Positions 33,676 to 42,918 of a stretch of DNA of 64,000 nt are shown here, piece by piece. The first letter of the stretch is position 1; every line of letters starts with the position of its first letter. A model generated the notes under the pieces. That model searched no databases and was not told where the DNA came from. It saw nothing but the letters and a program-made list of their open reading frames with translations. The position numbers and the translations under genes are program-made. Source of the DNA: Hymenobacter sp. J193 (GTDB lineage: Bacteria > Bacteroidota > Bacteroidia > Cytophagales > Hymenobacteraceae); NCBI RefSeq assembly GCF_024700075.1, contig NZ_JAJONE010000001.1:2508001-2572000 (forward strand), written 5' to 3'.

Positions 33676-34095
33676 TTACTGCTGAGGCTTGTCATAGTTG
33701 AGCATCCAGTCGATGCCGAATTGGTCGGCGAACATGCCGAATGTGGCGCCCCAGAACGTGTCTTGCAGCGGCATCGTGACGGCGCCACCCACGGAAAGCA
33801 GGTCGAACAGGCGCTGGATTTCCTCCAGGCTCTGGCAGTTGACGGACAACGAAACCATGTCGCCCTTGGACACGGGCCCCATACCGGAGTCGGAAGCCAT
33901 TAGTACCATATCGGCCGTGGTCAGGGAGGAGTGCAGCACGTTCTGCAGGGCTTCGGGCGCTACGTGCTCGGCGGCGGGCGTACCTTCAAACGGCTGCACC
34001 ATCAGCTCACCGCCCAGGCACTGCTGATAGAAGGTCATGGCCTGACAGCAGTTACCATTGAAGGTGAGGTAAGGAGTGAGGCGGGGCGTGTTCAT
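33676..34095 (-). CDS. VOC-family (PhnB-like) protein
   Basis: A 139-residue glyoxalase/bleomycin-resistance fold protein of the PhnB (3-demethylubiquinone methyltransferase-like) branch. Visible are YLTFNGNCCQAMTFYQQCLGG, the middle VLHSSLTTADMVLMASDS and the closing WGATFGMFADQFGIDWMLNY. No enzymatic activity can be assigned. It is the first gene of an operon with DoxX-like and DHFR-like genes and is divergent from the GlxA-type regulator, which may control it. Confidence 0.92.
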   Translation of the reverse strand: MNTPRLTPYLTFNGNCCQAMTFYQQCLGGELMVQPFEGTPAAEHVAPEALQNVLHSSLTTADMVLMASDSGMGPVSKGDMVSLSVNCQSLEEIQRLFDLLSVGGAVTMPLQDTFWGATFGMFADQFGIDWMLNYDKPQQ

Positions 34096-34154
34096 AGTAG
34101 TTTAGGGTTGTGAGGTGAAAGAAAAGAAAGATCAGATGCGCTGCTTGCTAAGTA

Positions 34155-34175
34155 ATGTAGTAATATTTGCTACAT
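34155..34175. promoter_or_regulatory. Possible operator dyad between VOC operon and GlxA-type regulator
   Basis: ATGTAG at 34155-34160 and CTACAT at 34170-34175 form a 6-bp dyad with a 9-bp AT-rich spacer, 60 bp before the VOC gene and 109 bp before the regulator gene. This is a reasonable regulator site, but the arms are short and could occur by chance. Confidence 0.3.
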
Positions 34176-34283
34176 TTAATCTTTGAAAGCCAACAAAATT
34201 AGCAAGAGCCTCGTCCCTGAAACGGGGCAATGCCGACTAATTTGGGGTTGATTCCGACATCTGTTCCGCGTAGCTTTTTTGCC

Positions 34284-35264
34284 ATGAAACGTATATCCAT
34301 CCTGGTGCCGCAGGGCGCTATTCTGGGCAGTATCGAGGGCCCGCGCCTGGTTTTCTCGGAGGTGAATGCCCTGCTGGCCCGGCTGGGCCAGCCGCCGCTG
34401 TTTGCCATGCAGCTAGTGGGGCTCACACCCGAAACGCCCGTGTGCGGGGGGCTTTACACCATTGCTACCCCGCTTTTGCTGGCCGATGTGCCCACCACCG
34501 ACCTGGTCATCATTCCGGCCATGGATGGCGACCTGGGGGCGGCGCTGGAAGCCAACCACGCGTTCCTGCCCTGGATTGTGCGGCAGTACCAACAAGGCGC
34601 CGAGGTAGCCAGCCTGTGCGTGGGGGCGTTTCTGCTGGCCGCTACCGGCCTGCTCGACGGCCGCCAGTGCACTACCCACTGGGCCGCCGCCCAGGATTTC
34701 CGCCGCATGTTCCCGGCCGTGGAGCTCATTGAGCACAAGCTTATCACCGATGAGCGGGGCCTGTATTCCAGTGGTGGGGCGTTTTCCTACCTCAACCTGG
34801 TGCTGTATCTGATTGAGAAGTACGCCGGCCACGATATGGCCGTGCTTTGCGCCAAGGTGTTTCAGATTGATATGGAGCGCGTGAGCCAGTCGGCATTTAT
34901 CGTGTTCAATGGCCAGAAAGCGCACGACGACGAGCCCATCCGCAAAGCCCAGGACTACATCGAGGAAAACTACCAGGACAAGATAACCGTGGAGCAGCTG
35001 GCTGATATGCTGGCCCTGGGCCGCCGCAACCTAGAGCGGCGCTTCAAGAAAGCCACCACCAACTCCGTGGTCGAGTATATTCAGCGGGTGAAGATTGAAG
35101 CGGCCAAAAACAGCCTGGAATCCTCGCGCGACAACGTGAACGAGGTAATGTACCGCGTAGGCTATTCCGACCCCAAAGCCTTCCGGGTGGCCTTCCGGCG
35201 CATCACCGGCCTCTCGCCCAAGCAGTACCGCGCCAAGTACAGCCGGGCACTGACCGCGGGGTAG
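34284..35264 (+). CDS. GlxA-family AraC-type transcriptional regulator
   Basis: A 326-residue regulator with two domains. Residues 1-180 are a DJ-1/PfpI (GATase1-like) domain; the nucleophile-elbow cysteine is in SLCVGAFLLAATGLLDG. Residues 215-320 are an AraC helix-turn-helix pair (ITVEQLADMLALGRRNLERR and VNEVMYRVGYSDPKAFRVAF with GLSPKQYR). Such regulators sense an unknown small molecule. The start at 34284 (MKRISILVPQ) is taken over 34230 because it opens the DJ-1 fold. Divergent from the VOC/DoxX/DHFR-like operon, which is the likely target. Confidence 0.93.
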   Translation: MKRISILVPQGAILGSIEGPRLVFSEVNALLARLGQPPLFAMQLVGLTPETPVCGGLYTIATPLLLADVPTTDLVIIPAMDGDLGAALEANHAFLPWIVRQYQQGAEVASLCVGAFLLAATGLLDGRQCTTHWAAAQDFRRMFPAVELIEHKLITDERGLYSSGGAFSYLNLVLYLIEKYAGHDMAVLCAKVFQIDMERVSQSAFIVFNGQKAHDDEPIRKAQDYIEENYQDKITVEQLADMLALGRRNLERRFKKATTNSVVEYIQRVKIEAAKNSLESSRDNVNEVMYRVGYSDPKAFRVAFRRITGLSPKQYRAKYSRALTAG

Positions 35265-35288
35265 CGGCCCGTTAGGACGAGGACGCCT

Positions 35289-35317
35289 GCGAGTCGGGTA
35301 TATTCAAACCCACTCGC
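35289..35317 (+). terminator. Possible terminator of the regulator gene
   Basis: GCGAGT at 35289-35294 pairs with ACTCGC at 35312-35317 with a partly paired centre, followed by TTTATAG. It lies 25 bp after the regulator stop. Confidence 0.5.
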
Positions 35318-35372
35318 TTTATAGTATATTTATGAACGCCGATATTTAGGCGGGCTTATAGGCGTCCATCGT

Positions 35373-36988
35373 ATGAAAAAGTGCCTGATGATTTGGGTTG
35401 GCTGGCTGGGGGCTGCTACCGCTTGGGCGCAAGCCCCCGCCGATGTAGTGCTGCTGAATGGCCGGGTGTTCACGGCCGATGCCACCCACCCGACTGCCGA
35501 AGCCCTGGCTATCCGCGGGGAGCGAATAGTGGCGGTGAGCACTACGGCCGAAATAACCCGACTGGCCGGCGCCCACACGCGCCGCATTGACGTGGGGGGC
35601 GCACTATCACGCCGGGCTTCAACGATGCCCACAACCACTTCAGCCCCGAGCCACGCGGCACCACGCTGGCCTTCACCAGCCTGGAGCCGAGCTGGCCGGA
35701 AGCCACCCAGGCCCTTAGCGCCGCCGTGCAGCAGGCCCCGGCCGGTACCTGGATTTTTGGAACCGTGGGCGCTACCGTGGTGCTGAATGAGCAAGTAAAC
35801 CGCGCCACCCTCGACCAGCTGGCCCCCCGGCACCCGGTGCTGCTGCATGCCCACTACGGGCACGGCTACGTGGCCAACTCTCTGGGTTTGCAAAAGCTGG
35901 GAATAAAGGAAAACCAGCCTGATCCGCTGGGAGGCTATTTCGAGCGAACCGGCCCCAAGCGCCAGCTCAACGGCCGCTTCTGGGAGTATGCGCAGTGGCA
36001 GCCCTACCGGGAGTTGGCTGCGCAGGTGCCCGATTCGGCGGTGGTGCGGCAGCTGCGGGCGTTGGGTGGCGCGGCGGCGCACTTCGGCATTACCTCCCTG
36101 CAGCTTATGTCGACGATGCCTATCGAGCGGTTTACGCGCCTGCTCAATGAGGCCCGGCTGCCCGTGCGGGTGCGGGCTATTCCCTTTGCCGTGACCACAC
36201 CTCAGGGGCGCGACCTGAGCGAGGCCCGCCAGCTGACTTTCCTCTGCCAACCCGAAAGTAAAGGCCAGCGGCATCAGTGGGTGCTCGATGGCACGCCCTA
36301 CGAGCGGGGCGCGGCCCTGCGCCAGCCCTACCAGGACCGCCCCGGCTGGAAGGGCAAGCTCAACTTCAGCGAAGCCGAGGTAGCCCGCATGGTACAGGAG
36401 TCGGTGGACCTGCGCCAGCAACTGCTTTTGCACTGCGCCGGCGACCAAAGTGCCGCCGTGGTGCTGCAGGCCCTGGAAAACAACGGGCCCGCCGCGGCCT
36501 GGCCTGCCCGGCGCGTACGCATCGAGCACGGCGACGGCGTGGTAGCCGATTTGCTGCCCCGGGCCAGCAAGCTGGGCGTGGTAGTGGTCCAAAACCCTAT
36601 ACACTTCTCCGAGCCCCGGCTGTTTCAGCAGCGCTGGGGTACGGCCATGCAGCCCCTCCGCTCCCTGCTGACGGCGGGCGTACCGCTGGCGCTGGGCTCC
36701 GACGGGCCGCTGAACCCGTTTCTGAATATCATGATGGCCAGCCTCGCGCCTGCCAACCCGGCAGAAGCCATAACGCGGGAGCAGGCGGTGCAGGCCTATA
36801 CTTACGGCTCGGCCTTCGCCGAATTTGCCGAGGCCGACAAAGGTCGCCTTGCCGTGGGGCAGCTGGCGGATATAGCCGTGCTGTCGCAGGATATTTTTGC
36901 GGTGGCGCCCCCTGAGCTGCCCAGGACGAGCAGCGTCCTCACCCTGGTAAGCGGGCAGGTAGTGTTTGATGCCGGCGTGCTGAAATAA
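35373..36988 (+). pseudogene. Amidohydrolase family 3 (YtcJ-like), frameshifted
   Basis: A secreted metal-dependent hydrolase: signal peptide MKKCLMIWVGWLGAATAWAQ, then ADVVLLNGRVFTAD, typical of YtcJ/Amidohydro_3. The frame breaks at a run of six G at 35594-35599. One more G gives IDVGGRTITPGF followed by NDAHNHF, the metal-binding HxH region. The rest has LLLHCAGDQ, RVRIEHGDGV, VVVQNPIHF and ALGSDGPLNPF, all family landmarks. The corrected length is about 538 residues, normal. The defect is the same kind as in pncB and hflX. The substrate is unknown. It follows the GlxA-type regulator but is separated by a likely terminator. Confidence 0.9.
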
Positions 36989-37008
36989 GGTAAACGGGCG
37001 CCGCCAGG

Positions 37009-37740
37009 CTAGCGGGAACCGGCTTGGGAGGCCTGTTTGATCTGCAGGGCTTCGGCCAGCGTCAGGGGCTTGTAGGGAATACCCAGGCGCAGGGAGTTTT
37101 CTTCCACCGTAGAGTCGAAGCCGGCTTTTTTGCGCCGCTCATTCACGCGGGCCGCGTCTTCGATGGGCCAGATGAAGGACACCGTTTCGCGCTGGCCGGT
37201 GGCGGGGCTGGGCACGCTGTAGCTGCAGCCCTGGGTACCTTAGATCTGGGCCTTGTCCTGGTACATGAGGTGCCGGTCGAGCATGCGGGCGTAGAGGTAG
37301 AACGGTACTTCGCCTTTCGCGGCCTCCTGTTCAACCAGCTTCAGGTAGCGCGGAATGCGGGTGGAGTGCTGAATCACGAGCAACGCTACCTCATTCGTAG
37401 GCTCCCCCACCAGCGTTTTGCCGGGGTAGCCATACCGCTGGATGATCTGGCCCACGCGCTGGATGTTGATGGAATCCTGCGCCACCATGCGCTGGCTGAG
37501 GTAAGGGCCCACCTGCTCCGGCGGAATGCCCGCCGCCTTAGCCACCGAGTCAAACCTAGCTTCCATGCCCGGCCCGGCCCCGAAAAGCCGGCGATACTGC
37601 TGATCTACGGCTTCCAGCTGATCCAGCTCCTGCTTCAGCGCCAGGTTGTGTTTGGGCTTGGTAGCCATTGGGGACTGGCAGGCAGCCGAAAAAGCCACCA
37701 GCACCGACAGCAGACAAAGAATACCGCAGTTGAGCTTCAT
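37009..37740 (-). pseudogene. DUF6624-like lipoprotein gene with in-frame stop
   Basis: The gene starts at 37740 (MKLNCGILCLLSVLVAFSAAC, a lipoprotein signal). The reading frame stops at TAA 37240-37242, but continues in the same frame to 37009 with conserved-looking protein: GTQGCSY, then PIEDAARVNERRKKAGF and a tail. The sequence AQI-stop-GTQ matches the DUF6624 motif in which the stop position is tyrosine (YGTQ), so one base change (TAC or TAT to TAA) explains it. The full length would be about 243 residues. DUF6624 has no known function. The family name is from memory. The mutation could be real or a consensus error. Confidence 0.75.
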
Positions 37741-38000
37741 AGCAGGCAAGGTAGCAACGGGGCCACGCACTGCTTTCCTGGCGGCAGCCTCACCCCCAAA
37801 TTTTTTTCGCCTTTATCGGCTGCGTGAGCCCATAAAATCCATTGAAAAGGCCATTTACAGTAAACTGGGCAATATCCAGGCGTTAAACTGTCTCGTACGA
37901 TTTTTCGACCTGACTCCTGCTCCTGGTTTCTACTCCTATGCCTGCTACTCTGTTTCCGAGGTTACGTTTCCTGGCTGATTACCCTAAGTCAGGATCCCGC

Positions 38001-39077
38001 ATGCTGTTGCTACTCCTTGTGCTGGGGCTGGGGCTGAGTGGCTGTAGCACCGCGAAGGTTGGCTCGGCCACCCGCCAAAAAGTGCAGGGCAAGACCTACG
38101 TAATCATTGGCGCCTCCAGCGGGTTTGGCCGCGGCATGGCCGAGCAGCTGGGCGCCTGCAAAGCCAACGTGGTACTGGCGGCCCGCCGTACCGAAGTACT
38201 GGAAGAAGTAGCCGCCCAGGTGCGGGCTGCGGGCGGCTCGGCGCTGGTCGTAACCACCGATATCAGCCAGCCGGAACAGGTACAGCGCCTGGCCGATGCC
38301 GCCGTGAAGCAGTACGGGAAGGTAGATGTTTGGGTAAACGACGTAGGCGTAGGCGGCATTGGCCGGTTCTGGGAAATTCCCCATGCCGATTACTCCCGGC
38401 TGATTGACGTCAACCTCAAAGGCATCGTTTATGGCAGCCAAATAGCTATAAAGCTGTTTCAGACGCAGGGCCGGGGCGTGCTCATGAACCTGGGCTCCGT
38501 GGAAAGCGAGGTGCCCCTGGCCTACCATGCCGTATATGCCGCTACCAAGGGCGCCATCCGCAACCTCGGCCAGGCCCTCAACCAGGAGCTGCGCCTGAAT
38601 GGATACAAGCATATTGAGGTGGTGACGATAGAGCCCTGGGCGGTGGACACGCCTTTTTGGGGCCACGCGGCCAATTACAGCGGCGGCACCCCGCGCATGG
38701 CCGCTATGGACCCGCCTTCCAAAGTGGTTAATGCCATGGTGCGTGCTTCGGTGCGGCCCCGGCAGGAGCTGCCGGTAGGCTGGAAGGCCCGCGGGGCATT
38801 CTTCTCGCACAGGCTGTTTCCCCACTTTACGGAGCGGTTATCGGCCAACATTGTGCACCGCTACCAGATTCAGACCGCTCCTCCGGCCCCGGCTACTACA
38901 GGCGCGGTGTATGAGCCCACGCCTTCAGGCCGGGGTGTGGATGACGGGGTGCGCCAGCGCATAAAGCAGGAAAACCACCAGCGGCGCCAGCAAAAAAGTA
39001 AAGAAGTGGTTTCTGCTCAGATTAGCTTGACTGATTGTCAGGAAAGGGCCCTGGCAAGCTCGTGCGTAGGAAAATGA
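38001..39077 (+). CDS. Short-chain dehydrogenase/reductase with lipoprotein-type signal
   Basis: A 358-residue SDR. The N-terminus reads MLLLLLVLGLGLSGCST, a lipobox, which is unusual for this cytoplasmic family. The Rossmann motif is IIGASSGFGRGMAE, the NNAG-equivalent is WVNDVGVGGIG, and the catalytic triad falls in LGSVESEVPLAYHAVYAATKGA (Ser, Tyr, Lys). A long C-terminal extension (about 300-358) is Pro/Gln/Arg-rich with no recognised domain. The start at 38001 gives the lipobox; 37938 would add 21 residues before it. The substrate is unknown, and whether it is really exported is uncertain. Confidence 0.88.
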   Translation: MLLLLLVLGLGLSGCSTAKVGSATRQKVQGKTYVIIGASSGFGRGMAEQLGACKANVVLAARRTEVLEEVAAQVRAAGGSALVVTTDISQPEQVQRLADAAVKQYGKVDVWVNDVGVGGIGRFWEIPHADYSRLIDVNLKGIVYGSQIAIKLFQTQGRGVLMNLGSVESEVPLAYHAVYAATKGAIRNLGQALNQELRLNGYKHIEVVTIEPWAVDTPFWGHAANYSGGTPRMAAMDPPSKVVNAMVRASVRPRQELPVGWKARGAFFSHRLFPHFTERLSANIVHRYQIQTAPPAPATTGAVYEPTPSGRGVDDGVRQRIKQENHQRRQQKSKEVVSAQISLTDCQERALASSCVGK

Positions 39078-39155
39078 TGCGGTATGAGCGTCAACAAGCC
39101 CTTTTCTTCCTGCGTAGGAAGTGCATTGTTCCGTTTACAGTAACCAACCTAGATC

Positions 39156-39428
39156 ATGGCTTCATCTTCCAACAATGCCCCCGCTGCTGGCTGGGTAGCG
39201 CCCGGCGGCCTTTCGCCCATTCCCAAAGAAGAACTTTTCCGCGTGCTGGACGAGGAAAATATCCAGGAGAAAGACCTCCCGAAAAAAACCAAGCACTTGG
39301 CCGACAAAATCCGCGAAACCTACGAAAAGTCGTCGGGCGAGAAGCTAAAGCCCGCCGATATGGACGCCTTCCGGGCGCTGGTTGGGCGGGAAGCCGCCGA
39401 GTGGATTGCCCGGCGGCCCCACGTGTAA
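39156..39428 (+). CDS. Small hypothetical protein
   Basis: A 90-residue soluble, charged and mostly helical protein without signal or membrane segment. A Pro/Gly-rich start (ASSSNNAPAAGWVAPGGL) is followed by acidic/basic helices (EELFRVLDEENIQEKDLPKK, DAFRALVGREAAEWIARR). I do not recognise the family. Support comes from the downstream strong terminator and the compact reading frame. Confidence 0.6.
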   Translation: MASSSNNAPAAGWVAPGGLSPIPKEELFRVLDEENIQEKDLPKKTKHLADKIRETYEKSSGEKLKPADMDAFRALVGREAAEWIARRPHV

Positions 39429-39466
39429 CCTTGAGAGCTGGAAAGCTTCTTGCACCTGCAGCATTA

Positions 39467-39500
39467 CAGAAAAGGCAGCCTCTTCAGGCTGCCTTTTCTG
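39467..39500. terminator. Bidirectional intrinsic terminator
   Basis: A perfect 15-bp stem (CAGAAAAGGCAGCCT at 39467-39481 with 39486-39500) and a CTTC loop separate the small hypothetical gene from the converging membrane-protein gene. Confidence 0.87.
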
Positions 39501-39516
39501 TGGATGTAAGTAGTAC

Positions 39517-39885
39517 TCAGCGGTACTTAGGCATTTCCTCGGGGCGGGAAAGTACCGTGGCTATCAGGCCAAACACGCCCATGGCCAGAAAGGCATTGCG
39601 GGCGCGGGTGTTGCGGGCAAAGCCAAACACCCAGGGAGCCGACAACGCGGTGAGGCTGCTGACGGCATCAAGCGCCAGATGCATCTTATAGGGCATTACC
39701 CGTACGGCGCCCCACTCGGCCCGGGTAAGCAGGCTCGAGGCCAGGGCCGTGCCGCTGAGAACGTAGGAAAGGGTGGTAGGAGTAGCGTCCTGCGCAAAGC
39801 CGGCGGCCGAAGGAGCGGCGGCGGCCGCAGTTACAAAGGAGTAATCGGCAATGACGTGCTGACGGCGGGAGATGGGCTGTTGCAT
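39517..39885 (-). CDS. Small membrane protein, SPW-repeat-like
   Basis: A 122-residue protein with hydrophobic segments near 14-32, 40-56, 70-88 and 94-110. The motif ALDAVSSLTALSAPWVFGFA resembles the SPW repeat of bacterial membrane proteins. The function is unknown. It ends next to a shared terminator. Confidence 0.65.
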   Translation of the reverse strand: MQQPISRRQHVIADYSFVTAAAAAPSAAGFAQDATPTTLSYVLSGTALASSLLTRAEWGAVRVMPYKMHLALDAVSSLTALSAPWVFGFARNTRARNAFLAMGVFGLIATVLSRPEEMPKYR

Positions 39886-40110
39886 AACGAAGTAGGCTAC
39901 ATGGGAAAACGGCTGCCAACCGACAGCCCTGACCTATGCAACGGGCCGAAACGCCAAAAGGATAAGGTCGAGTTTTCGGCGCCTTCTCTACGGTAATCCG
40001 GCGCTGAATCGGCAGAACCAAGGCCAGTTCACGTAGCGGGCCGGCCATTATCCGAAACTTTGCCGGCAGTTGCGGTCCGGGTGCCGGGCTTGTGCGCGGC
40101 GGCCCTCGTT

Positions 40111-40305
40111 TTACTGGGCTGCGGCCGTATCAGCAGCGGAGGCAGCGGTGGTGTCTACGCCGGCGTAGGCATCTTCCGGGGCAATGGGAGCGGCACCGGG
40201 CGTATCCGAGGTGGTAGTAGTGGTATCGGCGTCTTCGGTTTTATGCTCGCCGCAGGAGGTTAAACTCAAGGCGAAAATGACCGCCATTACAAAGGACGTC
40301 TTCAT
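40111..40305 (-). CDS. Small Ala/Thr-rich lipoprotein
   Basis: A 64-residue lipoprotein: signal MKTSFVMAVIFALSLTSC, then a low-complexity Thr/Asp/Ala-rich mature part. No function can be assigned; such short lipoproteins are frequent in Bacteroidota. It lies 75 bp after the peptidase gene stop on the same strand. Confidence 0.6.
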   Translation of the reverse strand: MKTSFVMAVIFALSLTSCGEHKTEDADTTTTTSDTPGAAPIAPEDAYAGVDTTAASAADTAAAQ

Positions 40306-40380
40306 GAGATTAGCTGGGATGGTGAGCCCGGAAATACGCTTATACCAAATCTGGGGTTCAGCTGATTAGGTGGCCAAAAG

Positions 40381-41898
40381 CTACTGCCGGGCTACGGGTT
40401 TGGTGCTGACCTTGGTGTTCAGGTACCGCTCGCGCAGGGCGGAGGCGGGGCCGGCGGCTTTCAGCACGGGTATGGGCTGGGTAGCGTCCATCGAAAAGCC
40501 CTCGATCAGCTCGGGGGTGGTCCAGGGAATGTCGGCGCCGTGGAGGATGTATTTCTGAAACTCGTAGCTGATGTCCTCGTGCAGATAGGCTTGGGCCAAA
40601 GCCAGGAAACGCTCATCGGTGAAAGTCTGGCCGGGGGGCAGGCAGGCCTGGCGCAGCTCCCGCATCAGGTCGTCGAGGGAGCGGGTGTTGCCGGAGCGTT
40701 TCAGAATTTGGTTGTCGAGCCAGAAGGCGAACAGGGCCCCGCGCCGGTAGGGCAGCTTGCCAAAGGCGCGGCTTTTCCAGTAGTTGTCCTTGATGAGGTA
40801 GTTGGGCTGGTTGCGCTCCGGGTTTTTGTAGAGCTGCTGAATAACATCCTCATTAAAGGCCTTCACCCACGCTTCCAGGGTCAGGTCGCCGCTGCGGAGG
40901 CGGTTTTTGTAGGCGTAGTAATCCGTGAAGCCCTCCGTAAACCAGTTGTTGAGTTCCCCGTGGGCACCCCGGATCTGCCCGCCAATCCAGTCGTGCAGCA
41001 TCTCGTGGTTGAACATGTAGCGCAGCAGGTCCCAGCTGTTGAAGGGGTTGTTGGTCGATTGCAGCTTGAAGCCCTGGTATAGTCCCTCGCCCCGCATGCT
41101 CTGCCCGCGCCAGGTGGTGTCGGCGGTGGTGATGGTCGGGCTCATGAATACGGTGTAGCGGGCGGGGCCGGCGTCGTGCCAAAAGTCGCGCTGGGCAGTA
41201 AGGGCCTGCTGCAGGGAACGGAGAAAGCCCGGCTCGTCGTAGTGGTGCCACTGCCCGCGCAGGGCCACGTACACCGGGCGGTTCTGGTACCGAAACTGGT
41301 GCAGGCGGTAGTCGCCGCCCACGTAAAGGGAGCGGTAGAACTCCGTCCATAGCTTGCCCCGAAAGGTTTGCTCTGTGACTTGCGAGGCAAACGTATTGTG
41401 CAGCACGTAGCCCGGCGGGAAGCCCACCCACCGAATGGTAGCCGTGAGGCGGGGCTCCACCGGGGAGCTGGCAATAAAATCGGGCACCATAAACAGCGAC
41501 TCGCCCAGCACGTGAAAGTAGGCGTCCGTCACCCGGGGGCGGTTTACCTGGTCGCGGGTGTAGTCGGCGGCATCCTGCTTCACGCGGTAGGAAAAGCGCA
41601 CGGTGCGGGTGCGCGGGTGGTACACTACCACGCGGTTGCTGTCGGGCACCACCCGGAATCGGTAGCCGGCGCCCTCGCCCGCGAAGCCACCGAGGCAGCG
41701 CAGCAGGTCCGGCTCGCCCCACACCTCGTTGGCGAAGTGGAAGTAGGTAGAGTCCTCGGCCTGTGGGGTGCGCACCTGCACCTGCACGCGCAGGCCTTCG
41801 GTGCTCAGGTGCGGGGCGTAGTGCACCTCATACCCGATGCGGGGTTGGGCCCCGGCCAGCAAAGGCAGCAGGCAGCAGAAAAACAGCAGCAGTTTCAT
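40381..41898 (-). CDS. Exported M61-like glycyl aminopeptidase
   Basis: A 505-residue protein with a signal peptide (MKLLLFFCCLLPLLAGAQ). The zinc site HEMLHDW is near residue 300, followed by the glutamate ligand in NNWFTEGFTDYYAYK, which fits the M61 family. N-terminal beta-rich domains precede the catalytic part. The start at 41898 is the one with a signal peptide; 41961 would add 21 residues. A -7 box lies 29 bp upstream. It is divergent from the GAF gene across a perfect palindrome. Confidence 0.88.
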   Translation of the reverse strand: MKLLLFFCCLLPLLAGAQPRIGYEVHYAPHLSTEGLRVQVQVRTPQAEDSTYFHFANEVWGEPDLLRCLGGFAGEGAGYRFRVVPDSNRVVVYHPRTRTVRFSYRVKQDAADYTRDQVNRPRVTDAYFHVLGESLFMVPDFIASSPVEPRLTATIRWVGFPPGYVLHNTFASQVTEQTFRGKLWTEFYRSLYVGGDYRLHQFRYQNRPVYVALRGQWHHYDEPGFLRSLQQALTAQRDFWHDAGPARYTVFMSPTITTADTTWRGQSMRGEGLYQGFKLQSTNNPFNSWDLLRYMFNHEMLHDWIGGQIRGAHGELNNWFTEGFTDYYAYKNRLRSGDLTLEAWVKAFNEDVIQQLYKNPERNQPNYLIKDNYWKSRAFGKLPYRRGALFAFWLDNQILKRSGNTRSLDDLMRELRQACLPPGQTFTDERFLALAQAYLHEDISYEFQKYILHGADIPWTTPELIEGFSMDATQPIPVLKAAGPASALRERYLNTKVSTKPVARQ

Positions 41899-41926
41899 GG
41901 GTAACGGGCACGGAGAAGCCGGCAGC

Positions 41927-41934
41927 CAAAGATA
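41927..41934 (-). promoter_or_regulatory. -7 box (TATCTTTG) of the M61-like peptidase gene
   Basis: On the minus strand this reads TATCTTTG, matching TAnnTTTG, 29 bp before the ATG at 41898. Confidence 0.45.
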
Positions 41935-41951
41935 GGTGGGCTGACAGTCAG

Positions 41952-41978
41952 GGTTTTTCACATGATGATGTGAAAACC
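41952..41978. promoter_or_regulatory. Palindrome between divergent genes
   Basis: TTTTCACAT at 41955-41963 and ATGTGAAAA at 41968-41976 form a perfect 9-bp dyad with a 4-bp centre. GG and CC extend it outward with one unpaired base. The position between two divergent genes (54 bp from the peptidase start, 102 bp from the GAF start) suits an operator. TGTGA-type half-sites recall CRP/FNR sites; that is inference. Confidence 0.5.
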
Positions 41979-42079
41979 TGGGGCGGAATTCTATTGCGCC
42001 CCGCCTACTGCATATGTGCCTGCCGATGCGTAGCTTGCCTGGGTTCCTGCCTTTCGTGCCTATATGTGACGTATGCCTT

Positions 42080-42760
42080 ATGACTACCGATGAACGTGCC
42101 CGCCTGGCGGAGCTTGCGTCGTATGATATTCTTTATTCGGCGCAGGAAAAGCTGTTCGACAACCTCGTGGAGCTGGCGGCTTACATCTTCAGCGTGCCGG
42201 TAGCGCGCATTGCCTTCGTGCACGAGCGGGAAGTGTGGCACAAAGCCAGCGTAGGCATGCCGGCTCAGGAGGCCCTGACGCTGGAGCAAACCCTCTGTAC
42301 CCGCGCCATCGTGGCCGACGAGCCGGTGCTGGTGTACGCCGATCTGGCCGTAGAGCCCGCGCAGGGCACGGCTACGGCTCAGGAGCGACACATCCGGTTT
42401 TATGCCGGGGTGCCGGTGCGTACGCCCAGGGGCTTCAAGATTGGGACGGTGTGCCTGGCCGGGTACGAGCCCCGCGAGCTGACCGCGCCCGAGCAGGACC
42501 TGCTCACGCAGCTGGCCGACCTGGTGATGCTGTCCCTGGAAGCTCGCCGCCAGCTGCTAACCCGGCACCAGACCGAGGCGTGGCAGCAGCTACGCGAAGA
42601 GGCTGAGGACACGCTACACAACCAGATGGCGGTGGTGCGCTACCTCAAAGCCCGTAGCGAAGGCCTCGTGCCAGTACCCGCTGAGCTGCTAAACCCTATT
42701 GCCAAGCGGCTAGAGGAAGTAGCCCTGGTGCTAAAAGGAGGAATGCTCTCAGCTAGATAA
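42080..42760 (+). CDS. GAF-domain protein
   Basis: A 226-residue cytoplasmic protein. Residues 8-165 form a GAF domain of the type found in Bacteroidota sensor proteins: ARLAELASYDIL, ARIAFVHEREVWHKASVGMP, TLCTRAIV, RFYAGVPVRTPRGFKIGTVC and LADLVMLSLEAR. A helical tail follows. It has no kinase or cyclase output domain, so it probably works with a partner. The start at 42080 (MTTDERARL) is preferred over 42014. The ligand is unknown. Confidence 0.88.
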   Translation: MTTDERARLAELASYDILYSAQEKLFDNLVELAAYIFSVPVARIAFVHEREVWHKASVGMPAQEALTLEQTLCTRAIVADEPVLVYADLAVEPAQGTATAQERHIRFYAGVPVRTPRGFKIGTVCLAGYEPRELTAPEQDLLTQLADLVMLSLEARRQLLTRHQTEAWQQLREEAEDTLHNQMAVVRYLKARSEGLVPVPAELLNPIAKRLEEVALVLKGGMLSAR

Positions 42761-42918
42761 TCAGATAAGAAGAAAAAGGTGGTCAGGCTGAGCTGAAGCG
42801 GCCAGCTAGCTTAGCGGGTAGTGACCCAATGCCAGCTGGCCGAAGAACCGTGCGCGTATAAGTTGTCAGCGCACGTTCTGAAACCTTCAGGTAAATGGCT
42901 GCCTGTTTTTAAAGTTCT

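Noticed and set aside
35330..36604. Minus-strand frame of 424 codons
   Set aside because: Antisense to the amidohydrolase, which has clear family motifs on the plus strand.
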